Assembly (NCBI RefSeq): GCF_036323735.1
Contig: NC_086038.1
Span: 24,896,001-24,960,000, forward strand
DNA length: 64,000 bases
Reading direction: 5' to 3'
From: Rattus norvegicus
Taxonomy: Eukaryota; Chordata; Mammalia; Rodentia; Muridae
The position numbers and the translations under genes were made by a program. The notes beneath the pieces were generated by a model. That model was given only the letters and a program-made list of their open reading frames with translations. It made no database searches and had not been told where the DNA came from. Positions 22,991-33,694 of the stretch are shown here, piece after piece. Position 1 is the stretch's first letter; each line of letters opens with the position of its first letter.

Positions 22991-24837
22991 TAGATATCCT
23001 GGATTTTTAGTGCTTCCACAAGAGGCTGAAAAGTGTCTTTTTTAAATAATTTCTGCGAAAAATCTCATTTTGAATTTTGATGAAGATTGCATTGAATCTT
23101 TTGATTGCTTTTGATAGGATGGCCAGTTTCACAATATTATTCCTCCTGATTTATGAGTATGGGAAATCTTTCCATTGTCTGATATCTTCTTCAGTGTCTT
23201 AAGGCTTTTATTCTGCAAGTCTTTCACTTGTTTGCTTTTTATCTCAAGATACTTCATCTTTTGAAACTATTGTGAAAGGTACTGTTTTCCCTGATTTCTT
23301 TCTCAGTCTGTTAATCGTTTGTATTTAGGAAGGCTACTGATATTTCTGTGGTACTTTTGTATCCTGTTACTTTGTTCAAAGTGTTTTGCAGCTGTAGAAG
23401 TTCCCTGGCAAAACTTATAGAGTCTTTATGTATGAAATCATATCATGTGCAAATAAAGACATGTTGACTTCTTCCCTTTCCTATTTGTATCCCTTTGATC
23501 AGTTATTTTGTTGCTCTAACTAAGACTTCAAGTACTCCTATATTGAATAGGTGTGGAGAGAGTGGACAGTCTTTTGAGTTTCTCTCCATTACACTGGTGT
23601 TGGCTGTGGGCTTGCTAGGCTTGCTGTAAATTACTGTTATTGTGGTGAGGTGTGTCCCTCGTATGCCTAGACTCTCCAGCATTTTTAGAATGAAGAAATT
23701 GGATGATGTCAAGGGTCTTTTGTGCATCTAATGAAATGATCATGTGGCTTTTGTCTTTCAGTCTGTTCAGATGGTCTGTTGTGTTTATTGATCTGTTGGC
23801 CCATCCCTGCACTCATTCCTCTTTGAAGGTCTAGTAGAATCCACCTGGCCCTGGGCTTCTTTATTTTTTGGTTGGAAGACTTTTAAATACTGCTTCTATT
23901 TCACCGGGGGCTATGGGTCTATTCAAATTGCTTAATTTGATCTTGTAAGAGATAGATAGATAGATGGAGAGGGGGGGATCATTTGTTTCTTTGGGTTTTC
24001 CAGTTTGATGATTTTTAAAGTATATACTTATGAGTCTTTAGATTTCTTTGGTGTCCATTGTAGTATATTCCTTCCCATTTCTGATTTAATTAATTTTAGA
24101 TCTTTTCCTTTTATCCTTTCATTAACTTGGCTAAGGGTTGGTCAATCTTGTTGATTTTCTCAAAGAGCCAACTTTTTGTTTTATTAATTATTTGTATTGT
24201 TTTTGTTGCTGTTGTTTGCTTGTTTCAATTTCATTGCTTTTAACCCTGAGTTTGATTATCCCATCTACTCCTCTCAGATGTTACGTCTTATTGTTGTTCT
24301 TGAGATTTCAGTTGTACCAACCCCTAAGCTACTAATGTGAGACTGCTGATTTTTTTTTTGAAGTAGGTCCCAAGTGCTGTGAATCTTCCTCTTAGAAAGT
24401 ACCTTCACTGTGCCCCATTTGTTTGGGTATGTAGTGTTTAATTTTCATTCAATTTTAAAGAGTTTTTAGTTTTCTTTCTGATTTATGTCTTGACAGATTT
24501 TAATTCAGTAGTTGTTCACACGTTTGTGTACTTCCTGTTGATTCTGTTCTTAATATCAAATCAGTGGTGGACAACCAAACTACAGGGTACTATCACAACT
24601 TTCTTCTACCTCTGCCTTTGTATCCAACTATGTGGTCAATTTTGGAGAAAGTTCCATAAGCCACTGAGAGAAAAGCACAGTCTTTTGGGTTTCGGTTAAA
24701 TGTCTTGTAGATGCTTTCCAGGTCCATCTCATTTGTGACATTATTTAACTCCAGCATTCTCTGCTTAGTGTTCTTCAGATGACCTTGTCTATTGGCAAGA
24801 GTGGAATGTTGAGGTCACCTCTATCATTGTGTGAGGG

Positions 24838-24955
24838 ACAATATGGGATGTTATAGTAGTGTTTCCTTCCCTGCTGCCATACCTTCTCTATGCCATCAAG
24901 GACTCTGAAACCATAAACCCAATTAAATGCTTTCTTTGATTTAAAAAAACTAAAG
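24838..24955 (+). mobile_element. 3' end of a MaLR/LTR-like rodent repeat
   Basis: CCCTGCTGCCATACCTTCTC, CTGAAACCATAAACCCAATT and AAATGCTTTCTTTG match the polyadenylation-signal end of a dispersed rodent repeat (compaction of CTGAAACC-ATAAGCC-CAATTAAATG). Only this end is present. It may have been cut by the adjacent L1. Confidence 0.5.
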
Positions 24956-25003
24956 TTATTACTTATAGAATTTAAAATTTGAAAAGGAGTTTCTTCATTG
25001 CTT

Positions 25004-25018
25004 AAGACAGTACAATTA
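25004..25018. repeat. Target-site duplication, left copy
   Basis: AAGACAGTACAATTA is repeated exactly at 25198-25212. It follows a TT, giving the TT/AAGA form of an L1 nick site. Confidence 0.92.
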
Positions 25019-25197
25019 GGGATTGGAGAGATTGCTCAGCAGTTAAGACATTGACTGCTCTTCCAAAGGTCCTGAGTTCAATTCCAGCAACCACGTGGTG
25101 GCTCACAAACATTTGTAATGGAATCCAATGCCCTCTTCAGGCATGTCTGAAGACAGCTACTGTGTACTTATAACAAATCTTTTTTTTTTTAAAAAAA
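25019..25197 (+). repeat. B2 SINE
   Basis: It starts GGGATTGGAGAGATTGCTCA, then AAGACATTGACTGCTCTTCC, TCCTGAGTTCAATTCCAGCA, ACCACGTGGTGGCTCACAAA and GTCTGAAGACAGCTACTGTG. It ends with a T-run (a pol III terminator-like stretch at about 25179-25190) and then an A-tail. A 15-bp duplication confirms insertion. Moderately young. Confidence 0.94.
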
Positions 25198-25212
25198 AAG
25201 ACAGTACAATTA
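25198..25212. repeat. Target-site duplication, right copy
   Basis: Exact match to 25004-25018. Confidence 0.92.
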
Positions 25213-25993
25213 ACCTTGGTGGTAAGATGTTTTAATTTCACAAAAGAAAAAAAACTTAAAACATGCTACTAAATGCTTCTTCTCCATACAGCAGATGCAA
25301 CCATATGCTCATAGATCTATTTTCAACATTCAAAGAATAAAGTTATCAAGTTATATGTGTGCAGTCTTCCCAGTTATCACTAACCACATGCACACACATA
25401 TATACCACCCACTAAAAGTAGACTCATTCTCATTCTCTTCCATGGCACAAGCTGTAACTACTGGGACAACAGGAATTTAAAACAGGTCACTGAAGGTGGG
25501 TTTATCTATTTAATAAAACTCAGAGCACAGAGGAGAGGGGGGAGATTAAGGAGCCTGGGTGGCCTGGAAGGAGAGAGAACTTTCCAGGTAGAATGTAAGG
25601 GATACGCCTAACAGCTTCTACGGAAGCCTGGGAAAATGAGAGGGTAAGGAAAAATAGGTAAGAAAATTTGACTGTGCAATTATTTCCCTTTGGTTCTTTG
25701 GTAAGAAATAATAGTAGAGATTTAACTTTCCTTTAAACTCTTTTGATTCTATGCTGCTGTAAATCCTACCACAACAGGGCCATGCGGGGGTCAGCTTTAT
25801 ACTACATATATTCTAATAACTTGGTATAGAATAATGGTGTCCCAGGGCCGCCTGTGGTTCCAGCCATCTGTGCACTGTCTCACGGTGGACAAGAAGAGAC
25901 TTCTCCATCTGTCTGGAATTTGCTTATGTAAGAAAGAGACTAATTTTTTTTAAAAAACCCTAAAAGTTGTCTTTCAGAAACTATAATATGTGG

Positions 25994-26044
<51 letters not shown>

Positions 26045-26870
26045 CTTGAGCCCAAAAATAGCTCTCACTAAACAATTTGGAGGTCTCCAAAGACTCTAGA
26101 GAGTCAGAACCTCTTGGTGACCACACACTGATTATAGTGGCTTCTGGTCTTTTTGTGAGTCTGACAGAATAAAGGTCCATTGTTACTGTTTTATTTTAAG
26201 TGTGTTTGGAAACTCCAATTAAGAAAGAAGAAAGTACGGATGAAACAAAGGCTCCCACTCCTCTTTTCCCCTCACTTCATTCTCCTAAACCCAAAACAAC
26301 AAGAGAAGCTCATGCACCCTGGGCTCAAAGTAACAGTGCCACCCAGCAAGGCAGGGACTGTTGTCAACAAATGTGGTACCTAAAGCCTGCCAGGGACCTC
26401 ACCTGAGAGATTTCTGAACGTTCCTAAGGAGTGTTGGAGGCAGCAGAAGTCACAGGCGCACAAGCAGAAAGCATTTGACAGGACTTTGCAGGGAGGTTTA
26501 CTATTGGCACAGCCTCCTGGAAGCCCTGAAGGTGAACTGAGGGCTTAAGTTGCCCCCAAAGAAAGGAAACAGTATCACGTGGCCTGCTCAGGTCTCCATT
26601 GGTTTGAGTACGCATAGTTGAAAAACAAAGCATGGCACTAGGAGACTTGATGTGCAATTACAATTAACTTCCAGACAATTTTCTTGTCTAAATGCTAAGC
26701 AATGTTCAACTCGATTTGGAATCTCTGCATTGCAACACGGCAGGGAGGACTCTTGTAAAAAAGTGTGAGGCATATAGCATGATGGGGTTCTTTATTTTTA
26801 CGAACATGGAATTTCATCCTTCTTACTTCTATGTTCTGCTCTTAACGGGTTGGAATTCTTCCAAGTAGAA
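25213..26870. other. Intergenic DNA with one (TG)n tract
   Basis: Apart from the TG run at 25996-26041, nothing is recognised. Open frames at 26180-26406 and 26424-26657 have no recognisable domain. Confidence 0.45.
25996..26041. repeat. (TG)n microsatellite
   Basis: A pure TG run of about 23 units, likely polymorphic and able to adopt Z-DNA. Confidence 0.97.
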
Positions 26871-26882
26871 ACCTTCCATTTC

Positions 26883-26978
26883 TCCCCTTCCCCTTCCCCT
26901 TCCCCTTCCCCTTCCCCTTCCCCTTCCCCTTCCCCTTCCCCTTCCCCTTCCCCTTCCCTTTCCTTTACCCTTCCCCTT
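26883..26978. repeat. (CCCCTT)n hexanucleotide array
   Basis: About thirteen near-perfect CCCCTT units are followed by a few degenerate ones. The minus strand reads (AAGGGG)n, with regularly spaced runs of four G. Confidence 0.97.
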
Positions 26979-26984
26979 CTAACA

Positions 26985-27145
26985 AGATCTTTTTAAAATA
27001 TCTTATTAATTCCTTGGGAACTTCACACAATGTGGTCTGACCATATCCTCCCCAAAGTCATCCTCCTAACTCCTTCACCTCTAGCTCCCTACGGGCCACT
27101 TAAGTTCATGCCCCTTCTCTTTTTAAATGGCTCCTCAGTTAGGCA
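26985..27145 (-). mobile_element. Fragment of old L1 3' end (minus strand)
   Basis: TATTAATTCCTTGGGAACTT, ACACAATGTGGTCTGACCAT and CTAACTCCTTCACC match the reversed 3' terminus of older rodent L1 elements. Only about 150 bp remain. Confidence 0.6.
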
Positions 27146-28630
27146 TCGGGGCTCATGTACTCCTTCCCACTTGATGCCAGAATTTACTGGTTTTATCTTA
27201 TGTGAGAACTGTACATGCAATCACAGGAGCCCTGAGGAACCATAGTGTAGTGGTCCTATCATTTCCAGAAGATAGGCAAATCTTAAAGGTGAAAGGAAAT
27301 GGGTGGAAATCAGACTTATACTTTTTCCCTGATAACTTCCATATATGTTTTAAGAACTCTGATGTCAGATCAAATGTGAGAAGTCTCATTTACCAATGAC
27401 TTAGCTTCCAAGAATGAGAGACGTAGGAGGATGGCACCTGTCACTTAATGAAACATGGCTGATAGCAGTGACAGTAAGGAAGCCAGCCACAGGCATGCAT
27501 GTGTCCCTTGGAAGGTTAATCTCAAAGCAAACATTCATCCCCTGTATGTGTCCGGGTGTGTGTTCCCACACATGTGTGTATGTATGCATGTGTGTGCTGC
27601 ACATGTGTGCATGTGTGTGCACAGGTGTGTGTGTGTGTGTGTATGTGTGTGTGTGTGTTCTCTTACATCAGATCAAAAGCATGGAAAGCACATCTAATTC
27701 TCTCAGAACTATCCACTCACATCTCACTAAAAAGCCTCTACTCTGCCTGCTCTCCTCTAAACTCTCCAAAGTCTTGATGTGCAGCAGAAAGCCCATTGGC
27801 TAAATCAGCCTGGGAGGTAGGCACTACCCTCAAACAACCACTCATGTTCATGTGTTAAAGAAAGAAAAATACTTCATGACATGGAAATCTGCAAGGGGCA
27901 CACTTATTTTGTTGTAGACCCTAGAATTCTCAGAACTACGCAGGTAGCAGACAGAGAGTTGACTCTTCTGCAAGTTAAGGATACAGTTTCAAAGTTTTAC
28001 AATGTTCATTTGTGCTCAGTGTTTAGGTCATCAGATCCAGTATGATCCAGCCAGCTACTCCATTAAATACCAACATTAGATTAGGAATATTTTACTCCCT
28101 GAGTTAGTTACATAGGAGCCTAGTAACTAATTTAAATAAAGATATGGAGAAGAAACATCAAATATTCATTTAAAAGTTGTTATACAACAACCCCATGTGT
28201 TCATTTCTAGAGAAAGCCTGTTCCCTGATCCAATGTTTGTTTGTGGCACTTGCTTTGATTACCTTTTGTTCTCAGCAGGCTCATAGTAGGCAAAGAAATG
28301 GCGGACTGAAAAGCTACCATAAAGATGCTGGTTAAGACTCTGTGAAGTCTCACATGTGCACCCAAGTATGTTGAGAACATGATCCCCTGCTGTTAGTTAT
28401 TGGCCACCAACACGGAACAGTTCAAAGCATCACCTCAGAGGGCTGATTTTTACTCTTGTAGATTTCCCGGCATCTAAAGTGTATCTACTTATATGTGCTT
28501 CCTACCCAAATAGGTGCTGTAGCTTGACCCTCACCAGGAAAAAAAGAAAATCATAGCACTTTCTCAATAGTCCTACCTAAATTTTGTTCAGAAAAAAAAA
28601 AAGTGTGATCAACTAAATTTTCATCTCCAA
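27146..28630. other. Intergenic DNA with a TG-rich tract
   Basis: TG/CATG-rich simple sequence covers about 27547-27660. The rest is not recognised. Open frames across the TG tract encode low-complexity peptides and are not genes. Confidence 0.45.
27547..27660. repeat. TG-rich simple sequence
   Basis: Alternating TGTG and CATG units, with a pure TG run near 27624-27658. Confidence 0.92.
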
Positions 28631-28644
28631 AAAGAATCTAGAGC

Positions 28645-29095
28645 ATGAGAGACAGCTAGCCGGGTTACAGCATTTGCTATGCAAGCCTGACAATTCAATT
28701 CCAGAATCCACATGTATGTGGATGTGTGTATGTATGTATGTATGTATGTATGTATGTATGTTTCTATGTATCTATGTGTCTATGTGTGTATGTATAGTGG
28801 TGGATGGGTATTGCTCATGTAGTGAGCTAGGAGGCAGAGACAGGAAAATCCACAAGAATCTTGCAGGTCTGTTAGCCTAAAGCATGCTGCACAGGGCCAA
28901 AACAATTAATTAATAAATTAATAATTAATTAATTAATTATTAATAAGCCACCTTATCAGCGCACACATCCATAAATAATCCTCCAAAACTACCCTTTGAC
29001 CTCTATATGTGCATCCTGACACATGCAAGCCCACATTCGTACATAACAATGCATACATGTACATTTCGCGTATACACACAATGCAATTTAAAAGG
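28645..29095 (+). repeat. B4 SINE with internal microsatellite growth
   Basis: The head is AGCATTTGCTATGCAAGCCT, the box B relic CAATTCAATTCCAGAATCC. A TATG array (28716-28795) separates it from the B1-like half (AGCTAGGAGGCAGAGACAGG, TCTTGCAGGTCTGTTAGCCT). A TTAA-rich array (28903-28945) precedes the CA-containing tail with TTTGACCTCTATATGTGCAT. Probably an old B4 enlarged by microsatellites. Confidence 0.7.
28716..28795. repeat. (TATG)n microsatellite
   Basis: About ten pure GTAT units followed by variant TCTA/TGTG units, inside the B4. Confidence 0.95.
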
Positions 29096-29999
29096 AAAAA
29101 GAGTCTTAAAACAAACATAACTCTTAACTATGGACTAATGATGCTCAAAGGAATTGCTTCTGCAGCCTGACCACCAGATGAGACATTACTCCTAGGCTAC
29201 AACACACAGAGAAACTGATCAGAAAAATGTAAGAAAGTCCAGGTTAAGAAAAGAAATGTTAAGAAACGCCACAGGAAGGAACCATTTATAATCATTTTCT
29301 CCTCCACATAATTTAAAACTGTGGACCCGGGGCCAAATGATGGCAGGGGACAAACCTCCTACCAAGCTAGAATTGAGATAACCAGCTCTAATATAAGCAA
29401 CACAGAACTAATTATTCTCATGAATTTCCTTCACCGTGTTAATACAAAAACAACGCCTCCATGCTGACAGCAGCAGACAGGGAAGTGGTAGAAAATTTAG
29501 ATCCAGCACTTTCCTTCGACTTAGTGCCAGGATGTGCTATTCTACGTTGGGAAAGTTCAAAGAGAGCCACACAGAACCGCAGCGGGGAAACTTTCCCGAG
29601 TCTGCATAGCAGGACGCATTTTCAGAGGTTGCCGCAGTAGCGCAGATTGTAGGTGATAAAATGTATGGCAATAGCTGCGGTGTTTGAGCCTCTATGTTAG
29701 CCCCATTATCTGGCTTAGTCTCGTGTAGTAAACATGTCTGTATGTAGACACAGGTATATAGTAATAGTAAACATTAATTTAACATTTAATAATACTACTT
29801 CGACTGTGCCTTTGTAAAATAAAAGTCAGAATATATTTTTAAAGAGAGTTGTTGTATTCTTGAAAATTGCTAATGGAGGACTTCTGGTTAAGATGGGGAA
29901 TTTAGAGACTGCCTGTGTTTGGGAGAGTGGGGGAGTGTTGGGATAGGATAAAACAGATAACACCTCAAAGAGGAAAGTAGAATGCACAGCTAAGGTTTC
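29096..29999. other. Intergenic DNA, no recognised feature
   Basis: Looks single-copy. A few CpG-containing patches (29575-29700) stand out only mildly. No gene or repeat family recognised. Confidence 0.45.
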
Positions 30000-30293
30000 T
30001 AGTGCAGTGATGGACACCATGACCAAAACAAGTGGGGAGGAAAGGGTTTATTTGGCTTTGCTTCTGCATCACTGTTCACCGTCAAAGGAAGTCAGAACAG
30101 GAACTCAAACAGGGCAGGAACTTAGAGGCAGGAGCTGATGCAGAGGTCATGAGGGAGAGGAGTGCTGCTTACTGGCTTGCTCCCTATGGCTTGCTCAGTC
30201 TGCTTTCTTATAGAACTCAGAACCACCAATCCAGGGATGGCCCCTTCCCCATGGTTCACCAACTAAGAAAATGCCTTGCAGGCTGTTTTGGCT

Positions 30294-30309
30294 ATGGAAG
30301 CATTTTCTT
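30294..30309. repeat. Target-site duplication, left copy
   Basis: ATGGAAGCATTTTCTT recurs exactly at 30418-30433 around the ID. Confidence 0.93.
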
Positions 30310-30417
30310 TTTTCTTTTTTTCTTTTTTCTTTTTCTTTTTTTCAGAGCTGGGGACCGAAGCCAGGGCCTTGTGCCTGCTAGGCAAGCGCTCTACCACTGA
30401 GCTAAATCCCCAACCCC
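30310..30417 (-). repeat. ID SINE (minus strand)
   Basis: After a T/C-rich reversed tail comes CAGAGCTGGGGACCGAAGCC, GGCAAGCGCTCTACCACTGA and GCTAAATCCCCAACCCC. It is nearly identical to the other young ID copies. It contains internal pol III promoter boxes but is a retroposon. Confidence 0.95.
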
Positions 30418-30433
30418 ATGGAAGCATTTTCTT
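30418..30433. repeat. Target-site duplication, right copy
   Basis: Exact match to 30294-30309. On the minus strand it starts at TT/AAGAAA, an L1-endonuclease-like site. Confidence 0.93.
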
Positions 30434-30505
30434 AATTGAGGACCCTTTTTCTCATAACTTTAGCTTGTGTCAAGCTGACATAAAATTATCTGCCGCAGAG
30501 AAATG

Positions 30506-30520
30506 CAGAAATTCACAGAG
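30506..30520. repeat. B1 target-site duplication, left copy
   Basis: CAGAAATTCACAGAG recurs exactly at 30800-30814 and brackets the B1 plus its nested ID. Confidence 0.92.
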
Positions 30521-30639
30521 GGCAGTGGTGGTGCATGTCTTTAATCCCAGTACTTGGGAGGCAGAAGCAGGTGGAACTCTGTGAGTTCAAGGCCAGCCTG
30601 GTCTACAGAGTGAGTTCTGGGAAAGCCTAGGCTACACAA

Positions 30640-30653
30640 AGAAACCCTGTCTT
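30640..30653. repeat. Nested ID target-site duplication, left copy
   Basis: AGAAACCCTGTCTT (part of the B1) recurs exactly at 30755-30768. Confidence 0.93.
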
Positions 30654-30754
30654 TTTTTTTTTTTTTTGGTTCTTTTTTTCAGAGCTGGGGACCGAACCCA
30701 GGGCCTTGCGCTTCCTAGGTAAGCGCTCTACCACTGAGCTAAATCCCCAGCCCC
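30654..30754 (-). repeat. ID SINE (minus strand) inside a B1
   Basis: A poly(T) tail, then CAGAGCTGGGGACCGAACCC, TAGGTAAGCGCTCTACCACT and GAGCTAAATCCCCAGCCCC. Flanked by a 14-bp duplication of B1 sequence. Confidence 0.95.
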
Positions 30755-30768
30755 AGAAACCCTGTCTT
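30755..30768. repeat. Nested ID target-site duplication, right copy
   Basis: Exact match to 30640-30653. Confidence 0.93.
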
Positions 30769-30799
30769 GAAAAAAGAAAAAGAAAATAACAAAAGTGAA

Positions 30800-30814
30800 C
30801 AGAAATTCACAGAG
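30800..30814. repeat. B1 target-site duplication, right copy
   Basis: Exact match to 30506-30520. Confidence 0.92.
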
Positions 30815-31504
30815 ACCATGAGATGACACAGGACTGGAGTGGAGCAAGGGAACAACGAGAGCCTAGGGATAAGGAGAACAAAGCCTCTGTCACACAGGCC
30901 CCCAGTGACAGCAGAAAGCACAAGTCATTTGTGTTCAAGGTAACTCTCATGTCACTTAACACTAGAGAGTGATGCTGGTGATTCAGACATGGTAAAGAGA
31001 AGCCCACCTTGAAAGCACTCCCTACAATTAACAAGGAGAAAATTCTAGACTTACAAGGCAAAAACAGAGATGCTTGTCACTTTGTAATACAATTGTTAAT
31101 CTTTCTGGTCCTAAGTCATGATTTAAAGTTGATCGTGGAAGTTTGAAAACAACATAGTATCTACGGGGTTGTTACCGAGGTTTCCAGTGGAACTATTGGA
31201 ACACATCTTCTGTCAGATAAAGCAGGTCTACTCTATTGACTTTGCTCCCAGTACTAATTGGTAGGATTTGGATGGATTTCCCACGGAGCCAGTGATTGGT
31301 AAGTTCTTCCATGTTGACCACAGCAATCAAAAGAAATGAGATCCCATGTCAATCTTGTCTGCATTTAAGTCTGAGAAGTACTTTTAAGAGTGGAATGATG
31401 CAGCCATTTTTATGAACAAAGTCTTCAATGTACATTGTCACTAATGGGACAATAGAGTAGCATGGATCAAGTTTTCCTTCAAACAAGGGGTGATGTGTGT
31501 GTGT

Positions 31505-31547
<43 letters not shown>

Positions 31548-32210
31548 GGTGGTGTTGCTGCTGCTGTTGTTCAATCTTCTATATATATCTCTAGAGTAAT
31601 TCTGCCATCAACTGCAAATACATTATAACACTTTCTAATTTTCAAAGAAGAACATGAATGAATATTAGCAAACTACATGTTTTTCCCAAACTTACAAATG
31701 ACTGTAATTTGAATCTTTCCTTTTTTCATTGAGTGTATTTTCCAACTGAGATGTTCCATAATTATAATTCAATGTCCACTTATTCATTAAAAACAACATA
31801 ATATATTATATATACTATATACATATATATATATATATAAAACATAAGTATGAGCAGAAAATTCTTTTTCTTAACTTTGATGCATGTCTGTTGTGCTAGC
31901 CTTCCCTCAGGGTCAGACAAGATGCTCTAGCAGCAAATAAGCTAGCAACATTTTATCTTTATTAATGAAAGTGCATGTAAATCTCTTTGTGTGGTTTGTA
32001 GCTTAATCCCCTAAAATGAATTTAAGATGATCCCAAGCTCTGCTACACATATTATGCACAATGGTATGATTTTTCCATTATTGCAGTTCAAATAAGACCT
32101 AACAATAATCCTCAATGATAACTTTACACTGTAACACAGTAACAAAAGCCACAGTAATAAATTATTCTACTTGAGTAACAGAACAGAGGTGGTTTCTTAG
32201 AGCCCTAAAC
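30815..32210. other. Intergenic DNA with (TG)n and (AT)n tracts
   Basis: TG run at 31493-31544 and an AT-rich run at about 31798-31842. Otherwise no repeat family or gene recognised. Confidence 0.45.
31493..31544. repeat. (TG)n microsatellite
   Basis: TG run with one TATG interruption near 31508. Confidence 0.97.
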
Positions 32211-32214
32211 TCAC

Positions 32215-32400
32215 AAGACAGATTGCTTAGACTCCAATCCACTGTTTCCAGCTGTGTTGCTGTGGAGATTAATTGAACTTCTCTGTGCCAAAGTTGAGAG
32301 CAAAAGAGTATTGGTGCTCGGTGGTGATTTTAGGAAGATTAAATGAGCTAAAACGTGCGACACACTCAGATCATTTCCTCAAAGAAAATGCATACTAAAT
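32215..32400 (+). repeat. MIR-like ancient SINE
   Basis: GCTTAGACTCCAATCCACTG, TTGAACTTCTCTGTGCCAAA and GGAAGATTAAATGAGCTAAA match the ordered MIR landmarks (ttaacctctctgagcc, gaggattaaatgagttaa). Diverged but with good length. Confidence 0.55.
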
Positions 32401-33690
32401 AAATCAAATTGAATTATTGTCTGTTCTCTTCTTTTACTTTCTGAGTTTAAGCATCATTTTATTTTTTCAGAGCATTAAACCGAGTATTACAATAGTGAAC
32501 CCCCCCCCCATTCAACATTAATGGAGTTAATATGTTTACTCTTTGAGAGCTAATGAGTCTTTATGGGGTTAAAAGAAAGATTGTCTTTTATCAAAGTTAA
32601 TAGTTCTTTTTTTTTAAGAAAAGCACTTTCTCTTCACCTACAGGAGTACAACAGAATTTGCCACAGATACAGTTTGCACCAAAAATGTCGCTGCCTCGCC
32701 AATGTGATTTCATCTTCCTCCTATGGTTTTAGAACATTGCTTAACTAGAGCTCATCAGTAAGATATAAAGGGAGGGAAGGGAAGTGTAGGAAGTAGAAAG
32801 AGAAGTTAGACTATTCTCTGTCATCAATGGAGTATTTATTTTCCGTCAATAAGGTCTCTGAAACCTGAGATGTGGATTGACAAGATAGACAAGGTCTTAA
32901 CAGTACAGTGAAGGCAATAATAAAACGGAATAAATGACGTGCGTGCTGCTTTGCAGGCTGGAGGATGCTCCATTGAACTGTGAGAAATGCCGGGATAAAA
33001 AGAAAACCTGCCATCGCTAGTTCCATCATGGAGAATGTTCCTCAACTGGAATTCCCTGACTCAATTAATTTCTTTCTGAGGTTGAGTAGTCCAGGCCTTT
33101 GTGGTTTTGTAATCTACCTACACTCGTTCCAAACCTCCTTACAGGTCACATGAATAAATATCATGTCTCAAGCACAGCAGTGTGTCAACCTCAGGAAACT
33201 AATCACAAAGACACCTCTCCCACTGTCACCTAGAAACACTGTACACACCTCTACAGAGCATGGGCTTCCTGTTTGGGGGGCACAGAATGATCAGTGTTTA
33301 TAGCATCATGTCTCCAGGTTTAGCAATAAAGTTACGTATCAATTGCTTCCTTCCAAGGTTGTCCACATTTTTTAATAGGTTACATTCTCTGTCATCAGGC
33401 CAATCAGGTTAATGAGCCTCTTCTAATGTAGTATTTGTCCTACTCTTTATGAATTCTCCAGGTGACTGATAAGGTGTTCTCCCAATTGACTAAATTCTAA
33501 TGGTTATACACTGAATAAATGAATATGCTAGCATTGGCGACATCAGAATAAACCTAGTTTGTGAATACAGAAAGACAAACAGAAATATAAATGTGTGTAC
33601 CATAACTAATATTAAAATCAACCAATATCATATGCACACTGAGAAGGATAAAATGACATTTTTGTTCTGCATTGCACATACAAACAAAAA
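32401..33690. other. Intergenic DNA, no recognised feature
   Basis: Includes a nine-C run at about 32501-32511. No repeat family, promoter or coding exon is recognised. Confidence 0.45.
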
Positions 33691-33694
33691 TTAA

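Larger units (their letters stand above)
19840..24835 (-). mobile_element. Old minus-strand L1, 5'-truncated
   Basis: The 3' end is at about 19840 and the 5' end at about 24835. The 3' UTR covers about 19840-21780 (plus-strand landmark GTGTTGGCCAATTGCCCCTG). Decayed ORF2 follows: the reversed 3' end near 21850-22110 (TTGGATATATGCCCAAGTGT, CCACAGTGGCTGTACCAGTT), the reversed segment upstream of it near 22660, and reversed reverse-transcriptase and endonuclease-side sequence up to about 24830. The frame is broken many times. A B2 sits in the 3' UTR region. Older rodent (Lx-like) rather than young L1, because its 3' UTR differs from the two intact copies. Confidence 0.8.
30000..30497 (-). mobile_element. 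MaLR/LTR-like repeat (minus strand), split by an ID
   Basis: The reverse complement of TTTAGCTTGTGTCAAGCTGA (30462-30481) gives the TCAGCTTGACACAAGCTAAA start seen in the related copy at 47425 (CAACTTGACATAAGCTAGAT). GCTTTCTTATAGAACTCAGA and ACACCATGACCAAAACAAGT are the reversed middle and end landmarks. The ID at 30310-30417 interrupts it. Confidence 0.65.
30521..30799 (+). repeat. B1 SINE carrying a nested ID
   Basis: The B1 body is GGCAGTGGTGGTGCATGTCT, TTAATCCCAGTACTTGGGAG, GAGTTCAAGGCCAGCCTGGT and AAGAAACCCTGTCTT. It is cut by the ID at 30654-30754 and resumes with GAAAAAAGAAAAAGAAAA. The internal pol III promoter of B1 is intact in outline. The outer 15-bp duplication shows the B1 inserted first. 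Confidence 0.93.

Noticed and set aside
27414..27803. 129-codon frame with a Cys/Val-rich centre
   Set aside because: The centre is the translation of a TG microsatellite.
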